The notes under the pieces are model-generated. The model was not told the origin of the DNA. It saw only the letters and a list, made by a program, of their open reading frames with translations, and made no database searches. Below are positions 33,701-45,278 of a DNA stretch of 64,000 nt, in pieces; position 1 is the first letter of the stretch; the number at the start of each line of letters is the position of its first letter. The stretch is from Adiantum capillus-veneris (taxonomy: Eukaryota; Streptophyta; Polypodiopsida; Polypodiales; Pteridaceae), in NCBI GenBank assembly GCA_014529385.2, contig CM043959.1:91801529-91865528 (forward strand). The letters are read 5' to 3'. The position numbers were made by a program, and so were the translations under genes.

Positions 33701-33725
33701 GTTTCACAGCCATGCCAAGGGCATG
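30713..33725. repeat. dispersed micro-palindromes with 3-base spacer, L1 array
   Basis: Perfect inverted arms of 5-7 bases around a 3-base spacer at 30713-30727 (acaagc/atg), 30881-30895 (acaagc/acg), 30970-30982 (caagc/atg), 31002-31016 (agaagc/agg), 31145-31159 (atcggc/atg), 31495-31509 (tcaagc/aag), 31863-31879 (agccgac/ttt), 31902-31914 (gaagc/aag), 32086-32100 (atggct/atg) and 33711-33725 (catgcc/aag). A longer one with a bulge spans 31513-31536. Most have a GC-ANG-GC core or its relatives. The arm sequences differ but stay complementary. Confidence 0.8.
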
Positions 33726-34222
33726 TTGGAACAGAGTATTTTGGACCGTAGTGTTCACTATACATTATGTTGTTACGAACCTAGTTGTAGGGTTTGATTT
33801 GGCACATGTTGTCACATGGGATATAACATGGTCTAGGAACTCACGGAGTTCAGGTTAACCAGTGTGGAGCATGATAATGAGGGTCCCTCTCACTCTTGTC
33901 ACGGAGTGTTTGCAGTTACCTCCACACACAAGTACCAGCTCGTACTTGATGGATGTCTCTTTTCTTGATATCCTTGTTTGAGGCATATTCCACATGTGGA
34001 GAATATGAGTCTCTGGGACTGACACTAGTGCCAAATTTCTAACAATGTGTCGCGACGAAGTCCCTAGGTTCTAATCGCATCCATTGGTTTGACCATTTTG
34101 AGCACACAGTATCACGAGCAATTTCAGTGGCCAGAAATTGTCGGGTACTAAGTACAAACTTGTTACGATTACAAGTGCTATGTAACCACCGTAACGGAGG
34201 GTTGTTTCTACATATAGCTAAG

Positions 34223-34480
34223 TATGCTATGTACATGATAATGTCTCATGGTTGGTACCTAGGTGTGACTGGGTTGTCACATTCTGTTATGGTCCAACTT
34301 TTGTTGCAAAGTATGCTATGTTCATGAGAATGTCTCATGGTTGGTACCTAGGTGTGACTGGGTTGTCAACATTCTGTTATGGTCCAACTTTTGTTGCAAA
34401 GTATGCTATGTTCATGAGAATGCCTCATGGTTGGTACCTAGGTGTGACCGGGTTGTCACATTCTGTTATGGTCCAAAGTC
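34223..34480 (+). repeat. 90-bp tandem repeat in L1, two and a half copies
   Basis: Units start tatgctatgt at 34223, 34312 and 34402 and share catggttggtacctaggtg. The related L2 has a single copy near 48120-48200 (minus strand), so the amplification is specific to L1. Confidence 0.95.
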
Positions 34481-34906
34481 TCGTCATGGAATTGCGGTTC
34501 GGATATGTTTGTGTTAAATGCATGCACACTAGGTGTTATGGCCCCTAATGTTTAACACCAATTTATTCGGAGCGGCATGCAAATTCATGGACTTTATTCT
34601 TTCTGCACCCTTTTGCACTGTCAGGGCAATCTCTCTAGCAGATTTAGTATGAGTTTACACCCTGCCATACAAGGTGATGGCTGAGTATGGGTGTTCATGA
34701 TTGGCTGCTTGAAACTCCAATCTGCTTTCAACCTAGTTGGTTGTCTCCATTCCATATCGAGTTTATGGCTGGATACTCAATGATTGAATCATAGTTTGTC
34801 GTCAGTCGTGGGCGACTGTCTGTAAGTGGTTGGGGGAAAGCACCTCACTCTTACTGTTGCTATTCATTCCGCGTAGGATGGGCAACTTACAAGCATTCTA
34901 TTTAGT

Positions 34907-34977
34907 ACTAAAGGATATGCAAAGTGCATACGTTAGTAAACCACGCTAAAGGATATGCTAAGTGCATACGTTAGCAA
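34907..34977 (+). repeat. tandem pair of about 36 bp, conserved in L1 and L2
   Basis: ctaaaggatatgc-aagtgcatacgttag occurs twice. The reverse complement pair is present in L2 at about 47565-47642, so the duplication is older than both insertions. Confidence 0.88.
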
Positions 34978-35546
34978 GAAGTAAAACAACTGGATCGGTT
35001 ACCTTTTTGGTTTGGAGTTTGCTTCATATGATGAAAGGCATGTTACGACTAGTTTTAGTCTCTGCCTGTTATTCTCAAGTTATCAACCTTAATCATCAGT
35101 TTGGATGAGGTTGACTATTGGCAAGAAACCACAGCAAGTCAAGGACTTGGTTGCTGCTGATGAGTATGTCAGCATAGTACTTTCATGGAAAGATGAGCCG
35201 AGGTTATATTGCACATTCCAGTACCTTCAGAAAGTCTGAAACTTGGCTATGCATTTAGACACCTCTTAGTTGTGATAACTCGTTTAGCATTCTCAAGTGA
35301 GTTCTAAATGGAGTCTTCACGCTCTTTTGATTATGGGTCGGTTAACCAAGATGGTTGCACAGGGACAACAATGTGGAAAATCAAGATGTTACTCTTGATT
35401 TCATTGAACCTCCCACTGAACCAGGTTCCGATTCAACGAACCGTTGGATCCATGAGGGATGCCATGGTGGAAAACATTAGTGTTCTTATGAAGATACTAC
35501 CACTTGTGTTTTCAAGGACGAAAACGCTTCTCCAAGGGGGGAGTAA

Positions 35547-35699
35547 TGTCATGCCAAGGGTAGGACTAGACGGGCATGGCCCGCGCAATGTGCTGGACAC
35601 ACATGCAGTAAAGGGGTCTATATATGGAAGAAAGCCAGGGGCCTATATATAGGATGGTTGGGAGGTTATTCGCATGTCTGTCTACCCGATGTCCTCACA
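35547..35699 (+). repeat. L1 3' LTR
   Basis: 153 bases, TGTCATGCC...CTCACA, directly followed by the target duplication aactg. Confidence 0.85.
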
Positions 35700-35704
35700 A
35701 ACTG

Positions 35705-36708
35705 GGTTCCTCGCAACTGCCAATGCGCTCTGATTGTCAGTGTAGATAGTGTTGGCAGTGTCCTGTCCAACACCCAAATCAGACATAAGGCGTATGAGCC
35801 ATACACACTCAATTGTAGCTCCTGTGAAGACTGCCCTGTACTCAGCCTCACAACTCGAAGTGGCCACAGTAGGTTGCTTCTTGCTCAACCATGATATACA
35901 TGAACTGCCAACCATGAAACAAAAACCACTTGTGGACACCCACGTGTCAAAATAACAAGCCCAATCTGAGTTTAAAAAAGCATGTAAGTCTGACAACAAT
36001 GATCCCCCCTTGGGATAAAACAAACCAGGATGTAAAGTGCCACTAAGATAGCGAAAAATCCTCTTAACAGCCTGCCAATTCTTAGACCCTGGGCTATGCA
36101 TAAATCTGCTGACGTGTGAGACTGCAAATTGAATATCCGGTCTCGTGTTGCATACATAAGTGAGGCATCCAACAACAGTTTGGTAAAGAGTGACATCAGG
36201 AGGATTACCAGTGTTATGAAGACTCAATTTCAAACCTGTTTCCATGGGAGTGGCAATAGGTTTGCAATCCTCAAGTCCAAACTTACATAGCAATGTCTCT
36301 TTTCTGACACGAGGCAATACCACCATCACACCGCTTAAACTGTATACCCAAGTAATGATGCAACAACCCCAAATCTTTCATCTTGAAAGTAGCATTCAAA
36401 TCAGCCTTAAATTCAGTAATATGTCTCTCATTTGGTCCAGTGATCAGCAAATCATCTACATAAAGAACCACAATGAGAAGTACGCCACCCTCACGCTTTA
36501 CATACAATGTGCTTTCTGTTCGACTGTTACGAACGTCTCGTTTGACCTAATGAGTGTCAGCTTTCTCATACCAAGCACGAGGAGATTGCTTAAACCCATA
36601 CAAAGCCTTCTTACATCTGCAGACTTTGTCCTCTTATCCTTTCTTGACAAAACCGCGAGGCTGCATTACATAAACTTCCTCAAATATGTCACCATTCAAG
36701 AAAGCAGT
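35705..36708 (-). pseudogene. C2e RNase H and part of RT, fossil
   Basis: On the minus strand: RPDIQFAVSHVSRFMHSPGS, FYPKGGSL, DLHAFLNSDWA (RNase H aspartate block), SSCEAEYRAVF and YTDNQSALAVARNP. To the right lies the RT part with LYVDDLLITGPNERHI and the GLLHHYLGI block. Further RNase H end sequence lies left of L1 at 29781-29864. Confidence 0.85.
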
Positions 36709-36934
36709 TGTTGGAATTAGGGTTGCAGAGAAACGCACACAGCTTGGAGAAGATGAAGGAAGCTCAAAGCACACAATAGAGAGTGTGTTTCTTAGTATGC
36801 AATGGAAAGATAGATAGCCCTAGACTGATGGGCGTTTATACAATGCACGGGGGAAAAAACCTCCTAAAGAGGGAAAAAATGCCCCGGCGGTCCTAGTGTG
36901 TTCACACACATCACTATCACATGTATATGGTAAC
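36709..36934 (-). repeat. C2d 3' LTR
   Basis: On the plus strand tgttggaattagggttgcag to catgtatatggtaac. Its minus-strand reading starts TGTTACCATATACATG in the better preserved copies. Confidence 0.88.
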
Positions 36935-36959
36935 TAATCCCCCCTGGAGTGATGCTGTG

Positions 36960-38445
36960 AACGAGACCTGGCACATGAGTAAAGGGAAGTGCCATGCCCT
37001 GAGGACATGATCAATCCACAAAGGGGAGTAAGCCCAAAGCTTTGCAGAAAGATTCAAGCTTCTCACGAGACAATGCCTTTGTGAGAAGATCTGCAAGGTT
37101 GTCTTGTGTTGGCACATAAGCCAACCTGATCTCTCCTGCTCAGAGCCTCTCCCTGACATAGTGGTAATGCACCTCAATGTGCTTTGTGCGAGCATGATAA
37201 GTGGGTTCCTCGCAACTGCCAATGCGCTCTGACTGTCAGTGTAGATTGTGTTGACAGTGTCCTGTCCAACACCCAAATCAGCCATAAGGCGTCTGAGCCA
37301 TACACACTCAACCGTAGCTGTGAAGACTGCCCTGTACTCAGCCTCACAACTCAAAGTGGCCACAGTAGGTTGCTACTTGCTCAACCATGATATACATGAA
37401 CTGCCAAGCATGAAACAAAAACCACTTGTGGACACTCGCGTGTCAAAACAACTAGCCCAATCTGAGTCCGAAAAAGCATGTAAGTCTGGCGGCAATGATC
37501 CCCCCTTGGGATAAAACAAGCCAAGATGTGAAGTGCCACTAAGGTAGCGGAAAATCCTCTTGACATCCTTCCAATGCTTAGACCCTAGGCTATGCATAAA
37601 TCTGTTGACCTGTGAGACTACAAACTGAATATCCGGCCTCGTGTTGCATACATAAATGAGGTAGCCAATAGTAGTTTGGTAAAGAGTGACATCAGTAGGA
37701 TCGCCAACATCATGTAGACTCAACTTCAAACCTGTTTCCATGGGAGTGGCAATAGGTTTGCAATCCTCAAGTCCAAACTTACATAGCAATGTCTCTATGT
37801 AACTTTTCTGACACAAGGCAATACCACCATCACACTGCTTAAACTATATACCCAAGTAATGATGCAACAACCCCAAATCTTTCATCTTGAAAATAGCATT
37901 CAAATCAGCCTTAAATTCAGCAATATGTCTCTCATTTGGTCCAGTGATCAGCAAATCATCGACATAAAGAACCACAATGAGAAGTACATCACCCTCACGC
38001 TTTACATACAATGTGCTTTCTGTTGGACTGTTATTACGAAAGCCTCGTTTAACCAAATGAGTTTCAGCTTTCTCATACCAAGCACGAGGAGATTGCTTCA
38101 GCCCATACAAAGACTTCTTACATCTGCACACTTTGTCCTCTTGTCCTTTCATGACAAAACCGCGAGGCTGCGTTACAGAAACTTCCTCAAATATGTCACC
38201 ATTCAAGAAAGCAGTAACAATGTCTGATTGATGTACATCCCAACCAAAATGAGTTGCCAATGCACATAGAAAACGCACAGTAGTCATACGACAAGTGAGA
38301 GCAAAAGTCTCCATAATCTATGCCTTTTTGCTGTGCATAACCCTTTGCAACAAGTCGAGCCTTATGGTGATCGATCTCACCATCCGGCTTGCATTTCAAC
38401 TTGTAAACCCACTTCGTACCAGTAGCCTTTTTACCAGGAGGCAAA
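36960..38445 (-). pseudogene. C2d reverse transcriptase and RNase H, fossil
   Basis: RT words on the minus strand are GTKWVYKLKCKPDGEIDHHK, ARLVAKGYAQQKGIDY, HQSDIVTAFLNGDIFEE, KSLYGLKQSPRAWYEK and LYVDDLLITG. RNase H shows RPDIQFVVSQVNRFM, DLHAFSDSDWA and the SCEAEYRAVF block. The lineage differs from C1 and C3; I cannot name it with confidence. Confidence 0.87.
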
Positions 38446-38499
38446 TCACATAAAGTCCATGTGTCATTTTATATAAGTGCATCATATTCTGATTGCATG

Positions 38500-39800
38500 G
38501 CAGCCATCCAATTTTTTGAATTCTATGCTTCATCAAAAGACAAAGGCTCCTCAACATCATGTAAGCTAGACACAGCCAAAGCATAACAATCTGATGCATA
38601 AGATGCATGGCGAGAGCCTGAACGAGTACCACTAGACAAAGGTGTATCCAATTTACCGTCATGCAAAGTGTGCACCAGCCATTTGGGCATACCTCTAGCC
38701 TGCTCATTTTCAGCCCTTTCCTCATCAAGTACATCATGTACATCTGCATCAGTAATAGGCTGATCTGTAACATTTTCAGAAACCCCCATAGGCTGTACAT
38801 TTGCCTCATTGGAACTTACATTTGTATTTCCACCACTGAAAAGAGGCAAGAAAGTGTCATAAATATCATGTGAGCTTACATTACTGTCTCTAGTACATGA
38901 CAGCAAGGGCTGAACATAATCTTCCACAAACACTACATCCCGTGAAACCAGAATACGTTTTGTTTGCGGATGATACAACCTATAACCTTTGCTTTCAACA
39001 CTATAACCAATAAAAATACATTTGACAGCCTTATCATCCAATTTTCTACGCTCTCTTTGTGGCACCAAAGCATATGCCAAACATCCAAAAACACGCATGT
39101 GCTCAATAGAAGGCTTTCTATCATGCCATGCTTCATATGGAGTAATAGACTATAAAGCTTTCGTAGGATACCTGTTTAGTACATAAGTAGCGCACATGAT
39201 GACCTCAAGCCAAAAGGAATGTGGCAAAGCTTGACTTTTGACCATACATCGTGCCATTTCCGTAAGAGACCTGTTTTTCCTCTCCGCAACACCATTTTGC
39301 TGAGGTCTATAAGGCACTATACATTGGTGTTTTATCCCACGACTAGCCAGAAATGCATTAAATTCATGAGACATATACTCCCCCCCTCGATCGGAACGGA
39401 GGGTGCCCATAGTACATTTTGAGACATTTTTAGCCATAGCCAGAAATTGTTTGAAGCACATAAAAAACTTAGGACTTCGCTTTAAGCGGAAATACCCATG
39501 CATGCCTGGAGTAATCATCAATGAAAGTCATGAAGTAAAGGTAATTGCCCAAGGACGGAGTTTGCATGGGTCCACAAACATCACTATGCGCAAGCTGCAA
39601 CCTGCATGTGGCCCGAACTGAACCATCCTTTGGAAACTTAGAATGCTGCATCTTACCCAAAATACAGCCTTCACAAACATGTTTGACAGGTGCTTCAAGA
39701 GGCGGCAAAGAAGCAACCATATCAGATTTCTGCAAATGCAACAAACTGGCAAAATTCAGATGACCAAAACGTGCATGCCAAAGTTTTGCATCTGAAATAG
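38500..39800 (-). pseudogene. C2d integrase, fossil
   Basis: On the minus strand: a pre-integrase finger around LWHARFGHLNFASLLHL and CEGCILGKM (39660-39790), AHSDVCGPMQTPSLG with the first aspartate (about 39560), TLRSDRGGEYMSHEF with the second (about 39380), and QQNGVAERKNRSLTEMAR with the glutamate-side block. The C-terminal part runs to FGCLAYALVP and an acidic linker before RT. Confidence 0.86.
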
Positions 39801-39849
39801 CCCTTGAATCTGCAACAGCACTTGCAAAATTTTGTCCACACTTGTCATA

Positions 39850-41300
39850 CAAAGTGAGCTTATACAGCCCATGGCACAAAAGGCCAGATGCAACAATTTC
39901 ATCACCAAAACTGAGATCATGAACTGTACATCTGTCATCCACAAATTTGACTACAAGTCCAAGTCTAGCAAGTGCAGATACAAACAAAAGATTCTTCTTG
40001 ATTCCAGGTACATAAAGTGCATCAACAAGTGTGAAGTAACTGCCATTTGCAGAAGTAAGCACAATCTTTCCAACTCCCTGAACTGGATAAGAGGCATTGT
40101 TGGCACAAGTGACTGAATTCCCATGAGGGACAGACTCGAGAGAGGTAAACAATTCATGATGTGAGGTAATGTGCTTTGTAGCACCACTGTCGGAATACCA
40201 CACATGTGAATCTGCAGCAATTGCGAAGCATGCATCATGGACAACAAGATTGTATGTGCACTTTGCACTAAAAGCCCATTCTGCATCAACATCAGCAACA
40301 CAGTCTCCTTTCACAAAAGACTCAACAATGGCTGCATTTGTAGTGGAACCAACATTTGCAGTGGAACCACCCTCTTTCTTCTTAGCCTCTTTGGCCTTCA
40401 ACTTAGGATACGACTTGATCAAGTGATCATTAGCTTTACAATAATGACAACACATCTTCTTTTTGCCCTTATCACTAGAATTGCCAAACTAATTGCTGCC
40501 AGCAGAAGCATTGGGAACATAAGTTTTTCCACTCACAGCAGCAGAACCATAAGAAGTGGCTACATTGCTGTTACCACCCTTTCTTTGAGAAGCAATAAAA
40601 GCCTGTTCAACTGCACGCTTTTTCTGGAAAGTGAATCTTGCAACACAATGTGCATAATGCATCAAACTTGACAAATTCTGGATTTCCTTGGGTCATAAGT
40701 CTCCAAGTACTAGCAAAAGTCTGGTAAGAATTTGGTAAGGCATCAAGAACAGTTTGCACAAGGGAACTGTCTGAAATGACTTCACCTGCAGAAATAAGCT
40801 GCTCATTGATATCCTTGATACTAGCAAGGAAAGTGTCCATATCATCTTCCTCATGCATAATCTTCGACTCCAGCTCTTTACGCAGCAAAGCAATTTTAGC
40901 CTCATTGCGACTTGCATTAAGACCTGCTAGAATATCCCAAGCCTGTTTTGCAAATTTTGTTGAACGAATGTGAGGAACAATGGTGCGCTTCACAGACAAC
41001 GCAATCAATGCATGAGGCTTCACATCCTTTACATCCCAACAAGCTTGTTCTGCCGTAGGCAAAACAACTCTAATAGCAACAATCCTTGCAGCAAGACCTG
41101 CAACATCCTCAACATCGCCTACATCCTCAGAACCAGGACGTACATCAATGCCCTCCACAATGTTCCAAACGCCCTTTGACACAAGAACCTGTTGCATCAT
41201 ATAAGCCACATAGGGTAGTTGTCCCCATCCAACCTGTCCTCAGTAGCAAACATCTTGAACACATATGTGTTGTTGTCAGCCATGGTAAATGCTGCACCTG
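39850..41300 (-). pseudogene. C2d gag, zinc knuckle and protease, fossil
   Basis: On the minus strand gag shows KQAWDILAGLNASRNEAKI, HEEDDMDTFLASIKDINEQL and a single DALPNSYQTFASTWRLM unit. A CCHC-like knuckle (CCHYCKANDHLIKS) lies near 40410-40455 and the protease word WYSDSGATKHITSH near 40160-40200. Gag begins close to the atggctgac complement at 41280. Confidence 0.85.
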
Positions 41301-41646
41301 TGTGAGAACTACCCGAAAATAGGAGAAACGGAGTGGGAACAACACGTGCTATATAGCACAAACCATAGAAGATTGTAAGGCACCTATTATGCAGAAATTG
41401 GCACTGACAAAAATTCTATACAAAATGACAAAATTGCCTGTGCAGACCTGCCTGTAGAGCGAAAACGGAGGCCGAAATGAGCCCGAATCAGAAATCTGAG
41501 CAGACTTAGCTCTACGAGCCACCGCAAAATATTTGTCGACCTGCAAACGCTTGCCAAACCTCACTGTAATCGGAGAAAGTGAGCAGGCGTGTGCTGGAGC
41601 AGCTGGCGACTAAGCCCGAGAGGACGTAACCTGCTTTGATACCAAT

Positions 41647-41865
41647 TGTTGAAATTAGGGTTGCAGTGAAATGCACACAGCTTGGAGAAGACGAAGGAAG
41701 CTCAAAGCACACAATAGAGAGTGTGTTTCTTAGTATGCAGTGGAAAGATAGATAGCCCTAGATTGATGGGCGTATATACAATGCACGGGGGAAAAAACCT
41801 CCTAATGAGGGAAAAAATGCCCCGGCGGTCCTAGTGTGTTCACCTACCACATGTATATGGTAACA
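41647..41865 (-). repeat. C2d 5' LTR
   Basis: 219 bases on the plus strand from tgttgaaattagg to atatggtaaca. Confidence 0.88.
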
Positions 41866-44800
41866 ACAATAACAATGTTTGATTGATGTACATTCCAACC
41901 AAAATGAGTTGCGAATGCACAAAGAAAACAAATAATAGTCATACAACAAGTGGGAGCAAAAGTCTCTTCATAATCTATGCCTTTTTGTTGTGCATAACCC
42001 TTTGAAACAAGTTGAGCCTTATGGCGATCGATCTCGCCATCCGGCTTGCATTTCAACTTGTAAACCCACTTTGTACCAATGGCGTTTTTTCCAGGAGGCA
42101 AATCACATAAAGTCCATGTGTCATTTTCTATAAGTGCATCATATTTTGATTGCATGACAACCATCCAATTTTCTGAATTCTGTGCTTCATCAAAAGACAA
42201 AGGTTCCTTAACATCATGTAAGCTAGAGACAGCCAAAGCTTAACAATTTGATGCATAAGATGCAATTTGTAGAGCCTGAATAAGTACGACTAGACAAAGG
42301 TGCATCCAATTTACTGTCACGCAATGTATGCACCAGCCATTTTGGCATACCTCTAGCCTGCTCATTTTCTGCCCTTTCCTCATCAACTACATCATGTACA
42401 TTTGCATCAGTAATAGGCTGATCTGTAACATTTTTGAAAACCCCCATAGGCTGTACATTTGCCTCATTAGAATTTACATTCGAACTTCCACCACTAAAAA
42501 GAGGCAACAAAGTGTCATAAATGTCCTGTGAGCTTACATTACTGTCTCTAGTACATGACAACAAGGGCTGAACAGAATCTTCCACAAACACTACATCCTG
42601 TGAAACCAATATACACTTTATTTGCGGATGATACAACCTGTAACCTTTTCTTTCAACACTATAACCAACAAAAATATATTTGATAGCCTTAGCATCCAAT
42701 TTTCTATGTTGTGTTTGTGGCACCAAAGCATATGCCAAACAACCAAAAACATGCATGTGTGTAATAGAAGGCTTTCTATCATGCCATGCTTCATATGGAG
42801 TAATAGACTGCAAAGCTTTTGTAGGACACATGTTAAGTACATAAGTGGCACACATGATGGCCTCAAGCCAAAAAGAATGCGGCAAAGCTTGACTTTTGAC
42901 CATACATCGTGCCATTTTTGTAAGTGACCTGCTTTTCCTCTCAGCTACATCATTTTGCTGAGGTGTATAAGGCATTGTACATTGGTGTTTTATCCCACGA
43001 CTAGCCAGGAATGCATTAAGTTCATGAGACATATACTCCCCCCCTCGATCGGAACGGGGGTGCCCATAGTACATTTTGAGACATTTTCAGCCATAGCCAG
43101 AAATTGTTTGAAGCACATAAAAACTTCGGACTTCGCTTTAAGCGGAAATACCCATGCATGCCTGGAGTAATCATCAATGAAAGTCACGAAGTACATGTAA
43201 TTGCCCAAGGACGGAGTTTGCATGGGCCCACAAACATCACTATGCACAACCTGCAACCTACATGTGGCCCTAACTGAACCATCCTTTGGAAACTTAGAAT
43301 GCTACATTTTACCCAAAATATAGCCTTCACAAACATGTTTGACAGGTGCTTCAAGAGGCGGCAAAGAAGAAGCAATATCAGATTTCTGTAAACGCAGCAA
43401 ACTGACAAAATTCAGATGCCCAAAACCTGCATGCCACATTTTTGCATCTGAAACAGCCCTTGAATCTGCAACTGCATTTGCAAAATTTTGTCCAAACACT
43501 TGTCATACAAAGTGAGCTTATACAGCCCACGACACAAAAGGCCAAATGCAACAATTTCATCACCAAAACTGAGATCATGAACTGTACATCTGTCATCCAC
43601 AAATTTGACTACAAGTCCAAGTCTAGCAAGTGCAGATACAAACAAAAGATTCTTCTTGATCCCAGGTACATAAAGTGCATCAACAAGTGTGAAAGAACTG
43701 CCATTTGCAGCAGTAAAAGCACAATCTTTCCAACTCCCTGAACTGGATAAGAGGCATTGTTGGCACAAGTGACTGAATTCCCATTAGGGACAAACTCGAG
43801 AGAGGTGAACAATTCACGATGTGAGGTAATGTGCTTTCTAGCACCACTGTCAAAATACCACACATGTGAAACTGTAGCAACCGACATGCATGCATCATGG
43901 ACATCAGGATTGTAAGTGCAATCTGCACTAAAAGCCCATTCTGCATCAACATGAGCATCACAGTCTCCTTTCACAGAAGACTCAACAATGGCTGCATTTG
44001 TAGTGGAACCACCCTCTTTCTTCTTAGCCCCTTTGGCCTTCAACTTAGGACATGGCTTGATCAAGTGATCATTAGCTTTACAATAATGGCAACGCATCTT
44101 CTTTTTGCCCTTACCATCGGAATTTCCAAACAAATTACTATCAGCAAAAGCATTAGGAACATAATTTTTGCCACTCGCAGCAGAACCAAAAGAAGTGGTT
44201 GCATTGTTGTTACCACCCTTTCTTTGAGAAGCAATAAAAGCCTATTCAAGTACATGCTGCCTAGTCCTGTTTTTTTTGGAAAGTGACTCTTGCAATAGCA
44301 ATATTGTGCATAATGCACTCAAACTTGACAACTTCAGGATTTCCTTGGGTCATAAGACTCTAAGTACTAGCAAAAGTCTGGTAAGAATCTGGTAAGGCAT
44401 CAAGAACAGTCTGCACAAGGGAACTGTATGAAATGAATTTACTTGTAGAGATAAGTTGCTCATTGATATCCTTGACACTAGCAAGGAAAGTGTCCATATC
44501 ATCTTTCTCATGCATAATCTTTGATTCCAGCTCTTTACGCAGCAAAGCAATTTTAACCTCATTGCGGCTTGCATAAAGACCTGCTAGAATATCCCAAGCC
44601 AGTTTGCAGATTTTGCTGAACGAATGTGTGGAGTAATGGTGCGCTTCACAGAAAACACAATCAATGATGAGCCTGCGCATCCTTAACATCCCAACGAGCT
44701 TGTTCTGCCGTAGGCAAAACAACTCTAATAACAGCAATTCTTGCAGCAAGACCTGCAACATCCTCAACATCGCCTACATCAGAACCAGGACGTATGTCAA

Positions 44801-45278
44801 TGCCCTGCACAATATTCCAAATGCCCTTTGACAGAAGAACATGTTGCATCATGGAAGCCCACATAGGGTAATTGTCCCCATCCAACCTACCCTGAACACA
44901 GCAAACATCTTGAACACATTTGTGTTGTTGTCAGCCATGGAAAATGTATGCACCTGATGTGAAAACTGCCCGAAATGCGGAGAAATTGAGCGAGACTAGC
45001 ACGTGCTATATAGCACAACCTGCAATAGACTGTATAGGATCTGTTATGCAAAAAACGGCACTGACAAAAATTTTGCACAAAATGACTAAATTGCCTGTGC
45101 AGACCTGCCTGTAGTGGAAATGAAGGTCGAAATGAGTCCGAATCAAAAATATGAGCCAACTAAGCTCTACGAGCTTATTCAAAATTTTTGTTGACTTGCA
45201 AATGCTCCCCAACGCTCACAAAAATCGGAGAAAGTGAGCAGGTGTGTGCTGGAGCTGCTGGCGACTAAGCTCGGGAGA
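41866..45278 (-). pseudogene. C2e RT start, integrase, protease, gag and leader, fossil
   Basis: On the minus strand from right to left: leader (44940-45278); gag with ILAGLYASRNEVKIALLRK and DALPDSYQTFAST (44350-44935); knuckle MRCHYCKANDHLIKPC (44050-44100); protease WYFDSGARKHITSH (about 43820-43870); integrase finger and HSDVCGPMQTPSLG (43180-43500); QQNDVAERKSRSLTKMAR (about 42900-42960); and the RT start GTKWVYKLKCKPDGEIDRHK (42000-42090). The 5' LTR is absent; the element stops against G3. Confidence 0.85.

Larger units (their letters stand above)
29865..35699 (+). mobile_element. L1: large LTR element without recognisable pol (LARD-like)
   Basis: The left LTR begins TGTCATGCCAAGGG at 29865 and the right LTR spans 35547-35699, preceded by a polypurine tract (ccaaggggggagtaa). 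A perfect 5-bp target duplication aactg lies at 29860-29864 and 35700-35704, inside C2e RNase H. About 5.5 kb of internal sequence holds no gag, protease, RT or integrase motif that I can find on either strand. The end of the internal region (ttcaaggacgaaaacgcttctcc) is the kind of sequence that follows Gypsy pol. LTRs differ by about 5%. L2 and L3 are relatives. It looks structurally complete but non-coding, so it would have needed proteins from another element. Confidence 0.8.
36709..41865 (-). mobile_element. C2d: Ty1/Copia element, minus strand, broken, inside C2e
   Basis: The 5' LTR is at the right (41647-41865) and the 3' LTR at the left (36709-36934). The polypurine tract complement (aatcccccctgg) follows the left LTR and the primer site complement (cctgctttgataccaat) precedes the right LTR. 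Domain order on the minus strand is gag, knuckle, protease, integrase, RT, RNase H. LTRs differ by about 4%. The coding part has several breaks. It is inserted in the RT of C2e, a member of the same family; the target duplication is not clear. Confidence 0.88.
29781..45278 (-). mobile_element. C2e: Ty1/Copia element, minus strand, broken, split by L1 and C2d
   Basis: Its own sequence lies at about 29781-29864, 35700-36708 and 41866-45278. Read on the minus strand it gives leader, gag, zinc knuckle, protease, integrase, RT and RNase H in Copia order. The RT text is continuous across the C2d insertion and the RNase H text across the L1 insertion, which proves one original element. Neither LTR remains. 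Many breaks. It predates both insertions inside it. Confidence 0.85.

Noticed and set aside
34223-34480. Regular direct repeats that might suggest a CRISPR array
   Set aside because: Units are about 90 bp and abut without unique spacers, in a plant LTR element; this is an ordinary tandem repeat.
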